A stretch of DNA of 64,000 nt. Source: Flaccisagitta enflata (lineage: Eukaryota > Chaetognatha > Sagittoidea > Aphragmophora). Where the stretch lies: NCBI GenBank assembly GCA_965153355.1, contig OZ231127.1, positions 27,900,001 through 27,964,000 of the forward strand, given 5' to 3'. The notes under the pieces were generated by a model that ran no database searches, was not told the DNA's origin, and saw nothing but the letters and a program-made list of their open reading frames with translations. The translations under genes were made by a program, and so were the position numbers. Shown here one piece after another: positions 1 to 12,199 of the stretch (position 1 is its first letter; every line of letters begins with the position of its first letter).

Positions 1-97
1 ACCTCGATCATCATGGACCGACGCACCGACGGACTAATGGACCAACAGACCAACGGACAAAGCCTCTTATACAGTTACGTGTCCGCAACTAAAAAGA
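1..97 (-). mobile_element. INE-like repeat, head part, cut by the window start
   Basis: (ACGG)-type tract followed by GTTACGTGTCCGCAACTAAAAAG, the minus-strand head box. Confidence 0.7.
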
Positions 98-241
98 GTG
101 AAAATAGGCAATTCAGCATCGCCCCCTCCCGCTCATCTATTTGCCTATTGCCTATTTGCCCATTTGCCGTGAATCCGGCCCTGTTAGTAATTATTAGGGC
201 AACTTTACATACTAACAATTAACAATATAAAAAACTAAAAA

Positions 242-475
242 GTGACGCTGGGACACAGTATCTTTGTGGATGGGTGGGCAAGGGCGTGTAGCCCTCATAC
301 ACACCCTCGCCCACCTCATACACACTCCAACACACAGACAGTATCAGCTGCAGTATCAAAAATGCGCATTTTCGCACTTTTTAACTCAATCATCATGGAC
401 CGACGGACCAATAGACGGATGAATCAATGGATGGACAAAGCCTTTTATATAACTGTGTGTCCGCAGCTAAAAGAA
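242..475 (-). mobile_element. INE-like repeat
   Basis: Tail with GGATGGGTGGGCA, then the (ACGG)-type tract CGGACCAATAGACGG, and the degenerate head GTGTGTCCGCAGCTAAAA. Confidence 0.7.
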
Positions 476-497
476 TGTGCTGCTGACTCATCATATA

Positions 498-754
<257 letters not shown>

Positions 755-859
755 GCGCAATCCAGATCAGACGAGGGTGTCTCTTAGTAAAGGCGGATTG
801 GATCAACCTGCGGTTCCTACTACGCCGCGGGGAAAAACGCCCTCTGTACGACAATGAAT

Positions 860-1056
860 TTTTTTGTCGCATGCACGCAACTCTACAACCCACTCTGTCT
901 GTCGGTCGGTCGGTCCGTTGGTCAGTCACGCTTAACTTTTTTTGGTGTTTACGGGCGGTTTTAGGGTCACTACTCCTGCCCAACTGCTTGGTTGGTCAAT
1001 TTCATCACTGCCCCTGCCCACCCGCACGCGACTAGGTTAGCCGTGTATCCGGTCTT
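860..1056 (+). mobile_element. INE-like repeat, GTCGCRTGC subfamily
   Basis: Head GTCGCATGCACGCAACTCTAC, (GGTC)n tract, tail box GCACGCGACT and GCCGTGTATCCGGTC. Confidence 0.75.
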
Positions 1057-1364
1057 TTTTGATGCATCCTCGCAGGGTCGCAGGGTCGTAGGGTCGTAGG
1101 GTCTGTCCGTACATCCATCCATCTGGCCGTCTGTTCGTCCGTTAAAAATCGCATTTCTCGGTTGTTTTTGACCACGGTAAATCATCCATTCAATCAAACG
1201 ATCGATATACGTGTTTTGAGAGTCTCTCATTACTCAGGTCAGAAATTCAAGCAATCTGTTTCTGTATGCTTCTGTCTAGATGTATCACTCGATCGTAATC
1301 AGCGTGAAATTTACTGCAGGCACTGTCACAATCAGGATGCACCGTTGCCCGGTCGGGCTTGTTA
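1057..1364 (+). mobile_element. INE-like repeat, GCATCCT subfamily
   Basis: Head GATGCATCCTCGCAGG; tail box AGGATGC at 1334-1340 pairs with 1064-1070; terminal hairpin GCCCGGTCGGGC and CTTGTT. Confidence 0.65.
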
Positions 1365-1508
1365 GATTCCAATATTGATTATAAAAAGCGAGCCCGCGAC
1401 GCTGTACCTATGTTGGTTGGTCTGTCCATCAGTCCATGTCACATTGCTTTTCCGGTATTTACGGAGTCTTTGCCAAACTGCCCCTGCCCAAAAACTTGAA
1501 TAGCTTTT

Positions 1509-2413
1509 GGGCAGCGACCCCGTAGGTGTTGATGACCTATGCTTTCACACATATGGGGAATTTTTCACCTCCTCCTCCTCCTGCAACCCCCCCCCCCCGC
1601 TAAAATCTAGCCAAGAGGCACAAATCCCATCCTTGAGGCCCAAATCCCATCCTTGAGGCCCAAACCCCAGGCTTTAGGCCCAATTTCCAGTCTTTAGGGC
1701 CAAATCTCGGCCTTGAAACCCAAATTCCAGCCTTGAGGCCCAATTCTGGCCTTGATGCCCAAATTCTAGCCTCGAGGCACAAATTCCAGCCCCGACAACA
1801 TTATCTCAGCCCTGAGGCTCAAATCCTAGCCCCAAGGCCTCATTATCAGCCCCAAGGCCCAAATGCAAATTGCTGGAAGGAGACAGAGGAGAAGAAAATT
1901 CCTCTTACGTGTGAAAGCATAGGTCATCAACCCCTACGGGGCCGCTGCCCTGCTCCCTCCCTCAGCTACAAGCACAACCTACATAAGTCAGGGTGCAAAC
2001 GAAGACAAATTTGGTTTTCAGTCACAAAAAATTGTGATATTCAGTTATTCTAGTAAGTTACTAAATCTTATACTTTAATATCTTTAAAAATAATTATTAC
2101 CAAACAAAGAGTTTCTACTATATATTCATTAAAATCAAAATTATCCGATAAAATATGAATATTTCTGAATGCAAAAATTTTGCGTTTCTAAACATATGGC
2201 CCTCATCTCGGAGGTTTAAAGAAAAATGCCATATTTTTGAAAATGACAATTTTTGAATCTCTATGCAATGTTATGATTTTACCTAAGACATGTTAGATTG
2301 CAAAATGAAATTTGATAATATAAACAAATTATATAAGAAAAAAATGTGTTGACTTAACTAATCTTGCCTTCGTTTGCACCCCGACTTAAGCAGGGCACGG
2401 GTACCGCTGACCA
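1509..2413. mobile_element. Fold-back element FB1 with about 20-bp internal monomers
   Basis: Inverted arms at 1509-1552 and 1909-1950 (GGGCAGCGACCCCGTAGG; AAAGCATAGGTCATCA). Between them is a tandem array of degenerate monomers like TTGAGGCCCAAATCCCA (about 1590-1865). The right end reaches GCTGACCA at 2406-2413 and contains a TA-flanked insertion at 1986-2386. Confidence 0.75.
1986..2386. mobile_element. 401-bp TA-flanked TIR element inside FB1
   Basis: Starts AGTCAGGGTGCAAACGAAG and ends CTTCGTTTGCACCCCGACT, with TA on both sides (1984-1985, 2387-2388). Non-coding and AT-rich. TA duplication suggests the Tc1/mariner group. Confidence 0.75.
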
Positions 2414-2861
2414 TCTAATGCTTTTGCAACTATTTCTCAATACCCTTCCCCCCCCAAATCTGCACGCTACTTTAGTAGCCGTGTAACTGGCATTCTGAAA
2501 AAAGCAAGAAAACAGATAAGAAAATTCATTTTACTTCAAAATAAAAAGATTGGAGAGAGAGAGGAGAAAACAATCACCAATCCATTATCTCCCAACTAAT
2601 TTTGTTATTGTTGTTAGAGGCACGGTTTTTGGCATATTTTTTTTGTTTTGATTATTGCAGATCTTGCTGTTAAATTGTTGTTGGTAATGTTGTTATTGTT
2701 GGTGTTTTGTTGATTGTTGCATCAATTTTCTAATGGATCGCGTCTACGCTCTTCGCATTCAAAATAGCTTAAAAAAGGTAGTAAATCCGACTCCCACACG
2801 AGCGCGCCCAAAATCAAAGTGAACAACTGATGAACAAAACTGATGAACAAAACGAAAAGAT

Positions 2862-3096
2862 GATAACAAGTGATGCGGGGTCACAATATCGTTGCGGACG
2901 GGTGGGCAGGAGCATCCAACCCCCATCCACATTCCAACTCCCACCCCCACACACAAACATACACAAAACAATCGTTTTTCCATTTTTTGACTTGATCACC
3001 ACGGACCGACGGACCAACGGACCGATGGACCGATGGACCAACGGACTGACGGACAAAGCCTCTTATAGAGTTGCGTGTCCGCATCTAAAAAGGATA
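2862..3096 (-). mobile_element. INE-like repeat, GTTGCGGAC subfamily, variant tail hairpin
   Basis: Minus strand: head with CGGACACGCAACTCTATAAGAGG, (CCGT)n tract, box GTCCGCAAC, tail hairpin GTGACCCCGCATCAC then TTGTT. Confidence 0.8.
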
Positions 3097-3384
3097 ACAT
3101 AATAAAAACCTGTTAATTTCACGTGCGCGCGATCAAACGGATCGTTGGTGGAACTCTGCTTACACAATGATTTTGGACTGACGCGAGCATGTTGTTATCC
3201 TTTTTTTGATCTTTTTTCATTGGGTGAAAGTTGGGCTTGAGCAAATTCGCACTTGCCATGTTCGTGCAACGTGTTTCGTAAATTGACGACGCCAAAGGGG
3301 CATACATGGCAATGATTCAGGTTGCGGACTCGGGACTCTTTAGAAGGTTTTATTTGTCCCCTCATATGTCCATCCATCCGTTAC

Positions 3385-3470
3385 ACTTTTTTTGAAGTCG
3401 CGTGCACGCAACTCTACAACTCGCTTTGTCCATTTGTCAGTCGGTCTTTCAGTCACCCTTAACTGTTAGT
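3385..3470 (+). mobile_element. INE-like repeat, head only
   Basis: GTCGCGTGCACGCAACTCTAC followed by a degenerate GTCGGTC tract; the tail was not recognised. Confidence 0.55.
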
Positions 3471-3498
3471 CTTAAGTCGTTATGTTCTTATGAGAAAC

Positions 3499-3648
3499 AA
3501 GGCCGTATACACTACCCCCAGTGGCGGACGGGTGGGCAGGAGTGGAATAGCAAGAAAATGCTCAGATTTTGTTTTGGTTACCGACAGACCAATCGACAGA
3601 CCAACCAACAGACATAGCAAGTTCTAGAGTCGCAAATCCGCGACTAAA
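3499..3648 (-). mobile_element. INE-like repeat
   Basis: Tail AACAAGGCCGTATACACT, GGCGGACGGGTGGGCAGG, a GACAGACCAAC tract and the head GAGTCGCAAATCCGCGACTAAAAA. Confidence 0.7.
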
Positions 3649-4159
3649 AAAATGGTCAGCCTGTCCATCCGTTGATCAGTAATGCTCAAGTCAAATCACG
3701 TAAATGTGCCGTTCCGTGTGTGTGGGTTTCTCATCGAGTATGTGTGGAGGGGGGTGTACACCCCTGCCCCTCCCCCCCACATACGAGACAATATTGTAAC
3801 CTCATATTACTTGTTTCCATCACACTTCACAAAAAAATGCCTCCTCGGGCTCTCCAAACGAAAACTCAAATCTTCAATTTCTCCGATCGAGCGATCTCTA
3901 TATACTGAGCTTTCTCAGTCAATGAAGTTTTCTTTCTTGGACGAGATTCTCTATTCCATAGATTTACTACATTAACAAAAGCAGTCTCTACTCGGAACGA
4001 AACCTCACATCATCGCAGGTACCGCCATAGTCGTTTTGTCCACTGACTGTATATTTCTTTTTATGTTATAAAATCTTTTTTTAACAATTGCTAAAATCAT
4101 TTCATTACAATGATATAAACATATGATTATAAAGAAATTTTATTATTCAAAAATAAGAA

Positions 4160-4253
4160 CATGTTAAGAACGCTTGAGCCTCAAAACAAGGTTAAAAATA
4201 AGAACGCTGAGGCTCACTTCAAAAAATAATGTTCTTATAAAATGAAAAGCGTG
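4160..4253. mobile_element. Partial relative of the AAGAAC TIR family
   Basis: AAGAACGCTTGAGCCTCAAA and AAGAACGCTGAGGCTCACTT followed by GTTCTTATAAAATGAAAAGCGTG match the right arm of the element at 56903. The left end was not located. Confidence 0.55.
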
Positions 4254-4778
4254 TATTTTCCAGTGTGCACTGTTCGACATAGAATTTTAGGTTGAAATGT
4301 CCAAACACAGAGATATAAAAGTTATTACTTTTGTCCGTGTCGCATTAATCACAGGGACAGCTTTATTGGAAGGCAGTAAACCTGTAGGTTCTTTTGGTAC
4401 GGTCTTGAGTTGACTGTGCCTTCTTCTTTTAAGAAATCGTAAATCAAAATATATGGGATGGAATCGAAAATTGTTTATTTAAAGCAAATAGAAATTACCA
4501 AAGGAGGCACGAAGTGGGAAAAACTATGTTACTTTTAGTTTTATAAGACAGAGTGCCCACGAAGCCAACATTTAGGGTATCAAAACGGGTCAAAATAGAA
4601 CATATACATGAGTGAAAATAGAAAAACAAGTGGATAATAGTGATTAAGATAAGACTTGCATGATATTTGAAAGCAAGATTTGCATCCATTTAGAAAGAGA
4701 CTCAGATTTAGCTTAAATTACTGAAGAATGTTTACTAAAAATTTCTACAAATTTCTTTTTTGTCACTGACAAGGGGTT

Positions 4779-4920
4779 GGTCGAAATTATAAATTTGCAT
4801 AGAAAATGAAAAAATGAAAAAACAAAGAACATAGTTCTCTTCCCAAATCGTCTTTAAAAGAGAACTATGTTTTTGAAAATGCAAAATTCTTCTGGGTGTG
4901 GCTTTCTTATAATTTCGACC
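4779..4920. repeat. 142-bp fold-back hairpin
   Basis: Outer GGTCGAAATTATAA with its complement, and an inner 13-bp stem ACATAGTTCTCTT/AAGAGAACTATGT around a short loop. Confidence 0.7.
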
Positions 4921-5693
4921 TGAGAAAATAGAAAAAAATGTCAACAGAATTTCACTAAAAATCTTTATTTTCTTGCCATTTTCTGTGAGAATTGTTTATC
5001 AAAAGGCGATTTGAAGCGTAAAATATGGAACAGACGTACATATCAAGTGTATTCAGTGACAACTTGAGCAATGATAACATTTCTGGATGGATAATTAGTC
5101 CATTATTGATGCAAAAGTGGGGTGAAGCGCTTCATTTTTCCCTGGAAGATTTCACGTCATAATGTTATTGACAGGGGTGTATATTATTGAGTCGCTTTTG
5201 ATTTTCCCCCCCCCTGCCTTTGATTTTCTTCCCCGTGACGCGTCGCGTCATGTTTTTATATCTATGATTTTCTTCCCCATATAGCAATAAAACTATGTAG
5301 TTAAAGTTTAAATAGTGTTAAATTGTGTTTTACTAATTGAGTTTAATGATTTGGTACTGTCAAAAGTTATATTTTCCCCAAATTTCCTTTTTTTCTCTGT
5401 TTTCCCCCTTAGATTTCCTTCCCCATCTCCAGACCCTTTGATTTCCCCCCCCCCCCCACCGGGGAAGGGGGGAAACTCAAGAATATACAGGCCTGGTTAT
5501 TGATGGGGAATAGAGTAAAAATCTAAAAATTCCGGGAAGAATTAGAACGCGAAGCAATGGATGTTAGAGTAACCAATTGATTTTCATTGGTGGGCGCCAA
5601 TCGGCGAAAATAACCTAACAAACTTCGCCGAAAAGAAGGGGAAGTTGCCATGTAAATAAACAAGTTGATGGCGGAGTTAAACACGGTTGCAAA

Positions 5694-6551
5694 CTAAAAG
5701 ATCCACTTTTCCATGGCTACCCATTTCTTGATTTGATCGGTCGTAGCAGGACCGCCGCTGGTTTTATCACCTAAATCTAGACCCATATCTTTGACCTGGA
5801 AGTAGATGGACACAAATTGGCAGCAACAAAATACCGTCGATACAAACACGACTAACTTTTGAAAATCGTCTTGGGTCGTAGAGCGCGAATGACGCGAGTC
5901 GGACGTCATCGATCGACTATGAAGGTGTAAGCTAACGTAAATATAAATTGATAAACTAAGTAATGTCATCGTTAAGCAAACAAAGTAAACCAACCACATG
6001 ATTTGGCGTCCCCTTACTGATAAATACTTAAAACTCACGGAAAGGTCAATGATGCTAGGCAGACTCGCGATCGTTACAAAAACGATGAGCTGCGTCCAAA
6101 AAATAACCCGAGTCTTGTTTCGAACTCTCAACACTTTTCGAGAACTGACGGCCTCGGCACGCTTGGCCGTGACGAGTAACGTGATACCCCGGTTAGCGCA
6201 AATGCTTAGAACCTGACATTGATCAAAAACATGGATGCCCACGGTAAACGGGAGTGAGCAACTGTCGAAGCCCCAATTCATTATGGCGGGGATCGCGAAA
6301 AAGAGACTGACGACCAAGTCGGAAACTGCCAACGCGATGAATAGAGGAGTGGCTGAAGTGATTCTGCGTTTGCTCATATCTTGAATGACGATTATGACCA
6401 CCACGTTAAAGATAATGGAGAGAAAAGCCAATGTGGCGACCGCCGGATGGCCTTCTGTCACGTAGATTGCACGACAGTTGGTGATGTTAGTCGACGATAC
6501 ATTGATTGAGGAAGTTGAGGATGGAGGCTTGATTAGGGACGTTGAAGTCAT
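5694..6551 (-). CDS. Rhodopsin-class G-protein-coupled receptor exon or fragment, six membrane segments
   Basis: A 285-codon ORF starting with an N-terminal tail with NVS and NIT glycosylation motifs. Helices at about residues 39-60 (TM1), 70-95 (TM2, with the conserved LAVSDL), 105-130 (TM3), 150-170 (TM4), 183-208 (TM5) and 230-252 (TM6) are clear. Cys residues lie before TM3. At the TM3 end the usual DRY box reads KRAEAV, keeping Arg and the AV pair but not Asp or Tyr. The third loop is short and Ser/Arg-rich. The frame stops after the third extracellular loop, before TM7. Either TM7 lies on a further exon (a donor-like TTTAG|GTGATA sits at about 5771) or the gene is truncated. I found no TM7 exon with an NPxxY motif down to 4.5 kb. 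The ligand cannot be inferred. Confidence 0.75.
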   Translation of the reverse strand: MTSTSLIKPPSSTSSINVSSTNITNCRAIYVTEGHPAVATLAFLSIIFNVVVIIVIQDMSKRRITSATPLFIALAVSDLVVSLFFAIPAIMNWGFDSCSLPFTVGIHVFDQCQVLSICANRGITLLVTAKRAEAVSSRKVLRVRNKTRVIFWTQLIVFVTIASLPSIIDLSVSFKYLSVRGRQIMWLVYFVCLTMTLLSLSIYIYVSLHLHSRSMTSDSRHSRSTTQDDFQKLVVFVSTVFCCCQFVSIYFQVKDMGLDLGDKTSGGPATTDQIKKWVAMEKWIF

Positions 6552-6934
6552 GATGGCTTCCTACGTGTGTTTGATGAATGTCGGTCAATGAGCATGCGGT
6601 CGCGAATGTTCTAGACCTGGAGAATAATGGATTTATAGTCAAGAAAAAAGTCGAAGTCAGTCTTCGACTTTTTGACATATTTAAGAGAAACATTTTTTCA
6701 TTTTCTTATGAGAAAGTTGGGAATCTCCACTGACCGAATGAGCCCTCAAATGAAATTGATACCGTAAGTAAATTTGATAATACTCGTTCATTTGGCGCCA
6801 AGCAGAATGCTCTATGGCAAATATTTTTTGTGTTATGAATTTTTAACGATTTATTCACAAAAAATTCTAATTGAATTTTTTTGATTTTTTATGATTTTAA
6901 GTAAGATCAATAAAGGAGTGTATTTAAGTTTGTT

Positions 6935-7320
6935 TGAGCATGGAAATACAAGAAAACATGTTTATGAGCATAACTGCTCATCTATGAGGGCGTTTTTAAG
7001 CATTTTAGCTCATTTAGCTCATTTAGCTCAATCTATTTTTCTGATTTAAAATGCGATAAATGAATAAATGTTTGCATGCAAATACAAGAAAGCATGTCAG
7101 TGAGCAGAGCTGCTGATCTGTGAGGTTGTTTTTAAGTATTCTAGCTCATTTAGCTCATTTAGCTTGCTTTTTTCTCTGATTTTAAATAGATTAACTAAAT
7201 TAATGTTTTGATTCAAGCATGCAAATACAAAAAAACATGTCAGTGAGCAAAGCTGGTTGTCTGATTGGATTATTTTGAATATTTTAGCTCATCTAGCTCA
7301 TTTGGCTCAGTCTTATTTTT
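6935..7320 (+). repeat. Three diverged tandem units of about 140 bp
   Basis: Each unit has GCAAATACAAGAAA(G)CATGT, a GTGAGCA segment, then TTTTAGCTCATTTAGCTCAT. Confidence 0.8.
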
Positions 7321-7337
7321 CTCTGATTTTTAGTGCA

Positions 7338-7469
7338 ATCAATACATTTAATTGCTTTTTATTTAATCTGATAAATAAAAAAAATTCAGTGACTGAAGAC
7401 AAAAGCATGGTGAAAAGTGACCAATGCTTACGACTTTTTTCCTCACGGCGACAATCGCCATTACTGGTA
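7338..7469 (+). repeat. Dispersed repeat, copy 1
   Basis: GGTGAAAAGTGACCAATGCT and CCTCACGGCGACAATCGCC recur in inverse orientation at 63864-63987 with about 90 percent identity by eye. Confidence 0.75.
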
Positions 7470-7770
7470 TAAAATGCATCTACTAAGTGGGGCAAGTATG
7501 ATTAGAACGATGAGGCAATAAGGCAACAACAAACTGCTCATTTATCATAAATGTTGAATATCGTTCTGCCGGTAGCTAAGCTTTTTATTTTTCAGTACTT
7601 ACTACGACACCAGATGTTCAATATTGCAACAATGATGAAAATACATCTATTCGAGCAACTTTCCTTGGATATTCTTCAGAAAAACGGTTTTTGCGGGATA
7701 GACTAAAAGGAGCAACACTTTAAATACACACACAATTCTTTATTTAATCGTGTTGTTGTTTTGTCCTCGT

Positions 7771-7902
7771 TTTTAGATGCGTCATCGCATCTCTATAAGA
7801 GGGTCTGTCCGTCCGTCCGTCCGTCCGTCGGTCCGTCGGTCCGTTACGCCTCTTCTAATATCACGCAGATGACGCATCTAGTTGCCCGATCGGGCTTGTT
7901 TA
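7771..7902 (+). mobile_element. INE-like repeat, GATGCGTC subfamily, complete
   Basis: Head GATGCGTCATCGCATC (7776-7791), CTCTATAAGAGG, (CCGT)n, box GATGACGCATC (7868-7878; 11-bp perfect pairing with 7776-7786), hairpin GCCCGATCGGGC and CTTGTTT. Confidence 0.85.
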
Positions 7903-8589
7903 GTTGGAAGCAGCACTTGGAAATACGCGATTAGATAACCAAACAATCGAGCTATTCTTTATTCAATATTGAGTTTTTCTATCGCCACTTAGTCCACAAA
8001 CCATGTCTATAAGTCGGAAGGGCCATTTTAATACAATCACACGTGTATTTGATTTCTCATATTGATTTTAACTGATACCATTCATTTGCTATCTATCATA
8101 TTAGATTATCTAGAGTGTTTTGAGTAGGATTCTACATGCTAGAGGAACAAGAGCAACTGCATGACTTACCGTTAGTAAACTGGTTTAATGTCCTGTTTGT
8201 CCTTTCATACCTTTTTTTTCCTCTTTGTGCACAAAAAAATGTGAGCGACACACCCTTTTACGTTTGAGACCTCAAAATTTGAATTTTAATTGAATAAGAT
8301 ATCAACTGGCTCATTGATTCTTGTTGCCACCGCCGGTATCGGATATTGATTAGGAGAACAAAAGATTTGGATGAAACCGCGAAAAAAACTACTGGTAGAA
8401 GTAACGAAAAGTGTATCAACTTAACTTTCTGTCTCCTTTCGGCTTCATGTGAGAGGGAAAGGTGACAGGGAGATGGATTGATGATGAGTGTATTGATCGA
8501 CCCGTTGATCTTGATCGGAAGTCGGCGAATGGAAATGGAATGGGAGAATAGTTGGGTATGGACCATGGACAATAGGTAACGGATTGATG

Positions 8590-8757
8590 TTTTTAGTTGC
8601 AGACATGCAACTCTATAAGAGGCTTTGTCCGTCCATCGGTCCGTTGGTCCATTGATCCGTTGGTGCGTGGTGATCGAGTTGGAAAGTGTGAAAACGCGGA
8701 TTTCCGCCCCTGCTCACCCGTGCGCAACTGGTGTTGGCCGTGTATCCGGCCTTGTTG
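8590..8757 (+). mobile_element. INE-like repeat, GTTGCGGAC subfamily
   Basis: TTTTTAGTTGCAGACATGCAACTCTATAAGAGG-type head, CCGT tract, GAAAACGCGGATTTCCGCCC body, GCCGTGTATCCGGCCTTGTT tail. Confidence 0.8.
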
Positions 8758-9120
8758 TTATGGAATAGGATGGATAATGGGAAATGATTCGGTGATTACT
8801 GATTTGATGGGCGAATCAATGTTCAGTAATATTGGTATATCGGGTGATGGGTGAATGGATGGAGGTGATGCATGGTAAAAAGAAAGGGATGCGGTGGCAA
8901 GGGAAAACTTTTGCATGCGCAAAATCGGTGAGGATCCTTTCTTATTTTTTCTCGGCCACCCATGAATTCTCGATTCGACGTCACCACCTAATTAGATTTG
9001 CCCAAAACTCGAGGGACCCGCACAACCACGAACACGAGAAGAACCTTAAACCATTCCCCCAATTTACTCCCTCTCTCTTTCTGTGTTTCTTTCTTTCTGT
9101 GTTTCTTTCTTTCTGTGTTT

Positions 9121-9132
9121 CTCTCTTTTTTT

Positions 9133-9216
<84 letters not shown>

Positions 9217-9264
9217 TCGTTCTTTCTTTCCTTCTTTCTTTTTTTCTTTCTTTCATTCTTTTTT

Positions 9265-9331
<67 letters not shown>
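9121..9331. repeat. (CTTT)n microsatellite
   Basis: About 210 bp with a few substitutions, followed by a short GT-rich bridge. Confidence 0.97.
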
Positions 9332-9333
<2 letters not shown>

Positions 9334-9368
9334 TTGTGTATGTGTGTGCGTGTGCACGTGTGCGTTTG

Positions 9369-9473
<105 letters not shown>

Positions 9474-9694
9474 TTTCTCCCATGTCCCATTGCTCTTATC
9501 CTCATCTTCACCATTATCCTTTCTATCTTTATATTCCATCTTGACTTGATCGAATTTGGGCTCAAGCTAACTGAAATTTAAGATCGCAGATATGAGAAGC
9601 CTGGTAAGCCGTTCTAAAGGGTGAGCTCAAGCTGCACGACCATTTACCCATACGTGGATGGTTGCATGGGTGCATGTATGGGTTGGTTTCAGTT

Positions 9695-9807
<113 letters not shown>

Positions 9808-9910
9808 CAGTTTAAATAGCAGTTTAAATGATAAGGGGGCAGCAAACCAAAGCAAAGTTGGCAACAACAAGGCAGGTAGGGCAATAAGGTGTGCCGTGTG
9901 GACCGTCAAA

Positions 9911-9920
9911 CGAATGCGTT

Positions 9921-9966
<46 letters not shown>

Positions 9967-9996
9967 CGGTTATAGAGGTGCGTTGGCGCACCTAAT
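9911..9996 (-). mobile_element. INE-like repeat, GGTGCGCC subfamily, head part
   Basis: A (CAGA)n tract at 9923-9965 replaces the usual ACGG tract, followed by GTTATAGAGGTGCGTTGGCGCACC; the minus-strand head hairpin is GGTGCGCCAACGCACC. Confidence 0.65.
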
Positions 9997-9999
9997 AAG

Positions 10000-12125
10000 A
10001 CATCTTGTGGGGCATGAAATCAAATAAAGAGAAACGAGACTTGTTAAGAGACTAACAAACAGCATAGTCATTATGATAAAGAGCAAAATATATGAAAAGA
10101 GAATAGGTAAAATTTTTCTAACTTTGCAGCAAGACAGTGAAACCGAATCTCCAAGGTGGGGCGCAAATAGGAAGTAGAAAGAAGAAGAGGAAAAGCGTAG
10201 GAGAAGGAGAGGAGGAGATGGAGGAGGAAGAGGAGGGCGGGAGTTGAAACGAGTGAAATTTATGGGTTGCTTTTACGCCTTAATCGTCGGTAAAAAGGTA
10301 TCAAAGATTCGAATCCTACTTTTAAGAGGCTCTTTTTATTTGCTTCCATTCGCCTTTCTGCTAGTTTCTTTATGGCTTAGAACACATTCCCCCTCACAGC
10401 CTCACAGCCCCTTCCTTCCCTTAACCCTTTTTTAATCCAACCCTTTTTAAGCCTTCACTTTAGTTCTAAGCATTCCTCTTTTAGTCTCAATCCGAAAACT
10501 TCAATTTCAGGAGGTCCCCATAACAGGAGCGTCCAAAATATTGGATGTGGTTTTCGTCAGGTTGTGATCTGGAAGCAAAAGCGAATGTTTGCTGACCAGT
10601 GACTGCGAATGTTTGCTGACCAGTGACTGCATCATATCTCTTAGGTTGTTTTTTCATCATAACAGTAGCGACAGAAAATTTGATACAGAACTTTTTGACA
10701 CTATTTACTGACTTATTGACAACTTTGGTTAACATTCAATATCAAACAATACATCATTTGAAAATTTATAAAAAGTACTTCAAAAGCTGACTTCATGCGA
10801 GTTGGTCAGTCCTTTGGTTTGGCCTCAGTATTGAGTTGAAGTATGGTGGTTATAATTTTGTTACTCAGGATTTGAATTTATATAAAAGAACATTGCATCT
10901 GTTTTTTACTTCTCCCGCTAAAATTACCTTAGAAAAATCAAAAACTGAAAAAGGCCATAATCCTCAAATACTATAGATCAGCAGATGAAATGATGGACCA
11001 ACTAACAGCCTGACACTGCAGCACAAAGAGCCGTGGAGCAAAGATGAAGTATTGAAGGATTTATAATAAAATTCTCCAAAAATGATAATCATTTTACCAT
11101 CATGATTAAAATCGTTACTGAGCCTAAACCATGAGAGCAAAATACCTCCACAAGGTCAGATTTTGAAGCACTTTGGAAGAGTTTTCAAATGAAATTCAAT
11201 GCAGGGTTGAAAAGTACTTCTGATTAGCCATATAACCATGCAAGATGGTGATCAACTTTGTATCAAATTTTCTGTCGCTACTGTTAATTAACTTTACTTT
11301 GTATTCAGAAATAAGTCATTAACTCTGACTTAAATTGTCCAAGTGTATCAGTCAAGTATAGCAGTGTTTTACCATCCTCGATCTCTGACTCTCTGTTTCT
11401 GTTCTTGAGTCTGACCGTCTCACTGCACTGTCTGGTGTCCTTATCAAGCTGCGCGTTAGTTTTTTTCACTGTCTGTGTCTCTGCCTGCCTGTCAATTTGA
11501 CTGCGTCTATCTGTCTCTTTTTTTCCCAACCTCTCGGGGCTTTTACTGTCAAAATAGATCACATAGATGGTTCCCATTAGAGACCGAGGCCAGTAAAAAA
11601 AGTGGAAAGATAAATCCTTTTGTTGGAAGACTCAACAAACCAAGAAAAAAAAAAACATGACTGATAGATTGAAATAAAAAGAATTTTCCTTTAGAGAATT
11701 TGTAAAAAAGGAAGAATTCGTGAAAGCACAGGACAAACTTGGTGGAGAAAGAAGAAGAGAGAGAAAACGAAAAAAAAAAGCTGATTTAGTGAATCTCTGA
11801 TGGTCGATAAAATTTCATTGGGATTGGAAAAAAAAGAGAGAAAAAACCTATGGCAGAGTCACGTGATCTCAAAGGCCAACCAGAAGCGCAGAATCCCAAA
11901 TTAAACAATTCCCAATTAATTTCTCTTTCCCTTTTCCCCCCTCATTTTCGCTCTTCTTTTTTTTTTTTTTTTTTTTTAATATCATCACGACCCGTTTTTT
12001 AATCAGCTAAATTTTTTTGCCTTTGGCTCCGCGCATTTTTTCTCGTTGATATTCAACTACGCCGATTTCCGCCATTTCACACCACCAACACATCCGCCGC
12101 CACCACCACCTCCGCCGCCGCCTTT
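10000..12125. other. Stretch without recognised gene
   Basis: Short ORFs only. A poly-T run lies at about 11960-11978; a B-box-like GATTCGAATCC at about 10306 lacks a tRNA fold. Confidence 0.5.
10581..10630 (+). repeat. 25-bp direct repeat, two copies
   Basis: GAATGTTTGCTGACCAGTGA followed by CTGC occurs twice in tandem. Confidence 0.85.
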
Positions 12126-12199
12126 TCCGCGTGCGCATCCGCCGCCTCCGCCGCCTCCGCCGCCTCCGCCGCCTCCGCCGCCTCCGCCGCCTCCGCCGC
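12126..12199. repeat. (CCGCCT)n repeat
   Basis: Hexanucleotide repeat; frames of Arg or Ala/Glu runs are artefacts. Confidence 0.95.

Noticed and set aside
7771-7902. CRISPR-like or hammerhead-ribozyme reading of the repeated hairpins
   Set aside because: Copies are dispersed in both orientations without spacer-repeat periodicity, and the CTGATGA/GAAA hammerhead core is absent.
10290-10330. tRNA-like B-box GATTCGAATCC
   Set aside because: No A-box at the right distance and no cloverleaf stems.
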